From positions 1-7,857 of the forward strand of contig JBDSDI010000261.1 of assembly GCA_039920645.1 (NCBI GenBank): a DNA stretch of 7,857 nt. Direction: 5' to 3'. The position numbers and the translations under genes are program-made. The notes under the pieces were generated by a model. The model had not been told where the DNA came from. It searched no databases and saw nothing but the letters and a program-made list of their open reading frames with translations. The DNA comes from CAMCVE01 sp039920645. Lineage in GTDB: Bacteria; Bdellovibrionota; UBA2428. Shown here one piece after another: positions 7,254 to 7,857 of this stretch. How positions within the stretch are numbered: position 1 is the stretch's first letter; every line of letters begins with the position of its first letter.

Positions 7254-7857
7254 ATGAAAAAAATGTTTCTATCGTTGCTGATTATCGCGGGACTCGGATC
7301 CTGCAGCAACGCGTTCCGCGATTTTCCCGATAAGAGTTCGGACCAGTACTACATCGATCTTGCGCAGATTTACCTGAACCAATTCAAGTTCACCGAGGCT
7401 ATTGCAAAGATCACGCCCGTTCTGGGAACTCAGCCGCACAACGAACAAGTCGTACAGATCGCGATGCTCGCCTATGCCGGAAGATCCGGGTTGCGTGTCC
7501 TCGATCTTATCTTGGCTTTAGGTTCCGACGTTTCTACGAGTAGCTTCTTTAGGGTTTTCGCGGAGCATTTCCCGGATGCCGACGATGCCGATATCGCTGA
7601 TATGCAGTCGGCCATAGATATTCTTGAGGACTATCAACCCGACCCGACCCTGCGTAATTCCGAACTCAATCTCATCGCGATGTTTCTCTACTACGGCCGT
7701 ATAGGCGTGATCCTGCATCGCTATGCTTACGTAAACAACGTTATTTCCGCGGGTTTTGATCAATGCGATACGACGGACTTTCCGGATGCGGCGTTGACCA
7801 ACGTTGTGCAGTCCGTACCCAAAGCACTCAATTCGGCTTCGAGCTTAGGTACCGGCG
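7254..7857 (+). CDS. TPR-like lipoprotein, N-terminal part (cut by window edge)
   Basis: The ATG at 7254 opens a frame that runs to the window end without a stop (201 residues visible). The N-terminus MKKMFLSLLIIAGLGSC is a lipoprotein signal with lipobox LGSC and the lipidated Cys at 17. Ser at +2 suggests the outer membrane. Residues about 31-64 fit a tetratricopeptide repeat (LAQIYLNQFKFTEAI, then a Pro near the end of the second helix), and the rest is mostly helical. It starts 14 bases after the second barrel gene, with a purine-rich AGTGAGAG just upstream as ribosome binding site, so it is probably the third gene of the operon. A helical lipoprotein beside two barrels suggests a periplasm-facing partner or assembly factor. 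TPR lipoproteins of the TatT kind (partners of TRAP transporters) are another possibility, but no TRAP genes are visible. Function not assigned. Confidence 0.85.
   Translation, partial: MKKMFLSLLIIAGLGSCSNAFRDFPDKSSDQYYIDLAQIYLNQFKFTEAIAKITPVLGTQPHNEQVVQIAMLAYAGRSGLRVLDLILALGSDVSTSSFFRVFAEHFPDADDADIADMQSAIDILEDYQPDPTLRNSELNLIAMFLYYGRIGVILHRYAYVNNVISAGFDQCDTTDFPDAALTNVVQSVPKALNSASSLGTG

Overview
All genes recognised in this window lie on the plus strand, and nearly all encode envelope proteins of a Gram-negative bacterium: two type II lipoproteins, two outer-membrane beta-barrels ending in Phe, one secreted or exported protein fragment and one membrane-bound sensor kinase. Base composition looks moderate, a little over half G+C by eye. 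The style (PKD-domain lipoprotein, PorV/FadL-like barrels, a kinase with an HELNNP H-box, abundant intrinsic terminators) fits a Bdellovibrionota or former deltaproteobacterial genome. That assignment is an inference; no marker gene is present.

Layout. (1) 1-412: 3' part of an unrecognised protein whose start lies outside the window. (2) 492-2606: sensor histidine kinase with a large periplasmic domain, HAMP, H-box and HATPase domains. Its apparent start codon lies inside the stem of a terminator-like hairpin (469-503). A second terminator follows it (2634-2664). (3) 2745-4805: large lipoprotein with a CUB-like domain and two clear plus two degenerate PKD/Ig-like domains, closed by a very strong terminator (4836-4869). 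(4) 4962-7857 and beyond: an apparent operon of two related PorV/FadL-like barrels (the second overlaps the first by 11 bases) and, 14 bases later, a TPR-like lipoprotein that runs off the right edge.

How they may work together. The three-gene operon looks like an outer-membrane module of paired barrels plus a helical lipoprotein partner, plausibly for transport or assembly at the outer membrane. The first barrel gene carries a nine-G run within its signal-peptide codons, a possible slippage site. The CUB/PKD lipoprotein and the kinase are each bounded by terminators and appear to be separate transcription units. The kinase has no response regulator in the window.

I saw no RNA genes, insertion sequences, CRISPR arrays, attachment sites or signs of a mobile island. 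Every gap between genes is under 160 bases and holds mainly terminators and leader sequence. I cannot claim a new biological system. The best candidates for something undescribed are the barrel-barrel-TPR lipoprotein operon and the CUB-PKD lipoprotein.
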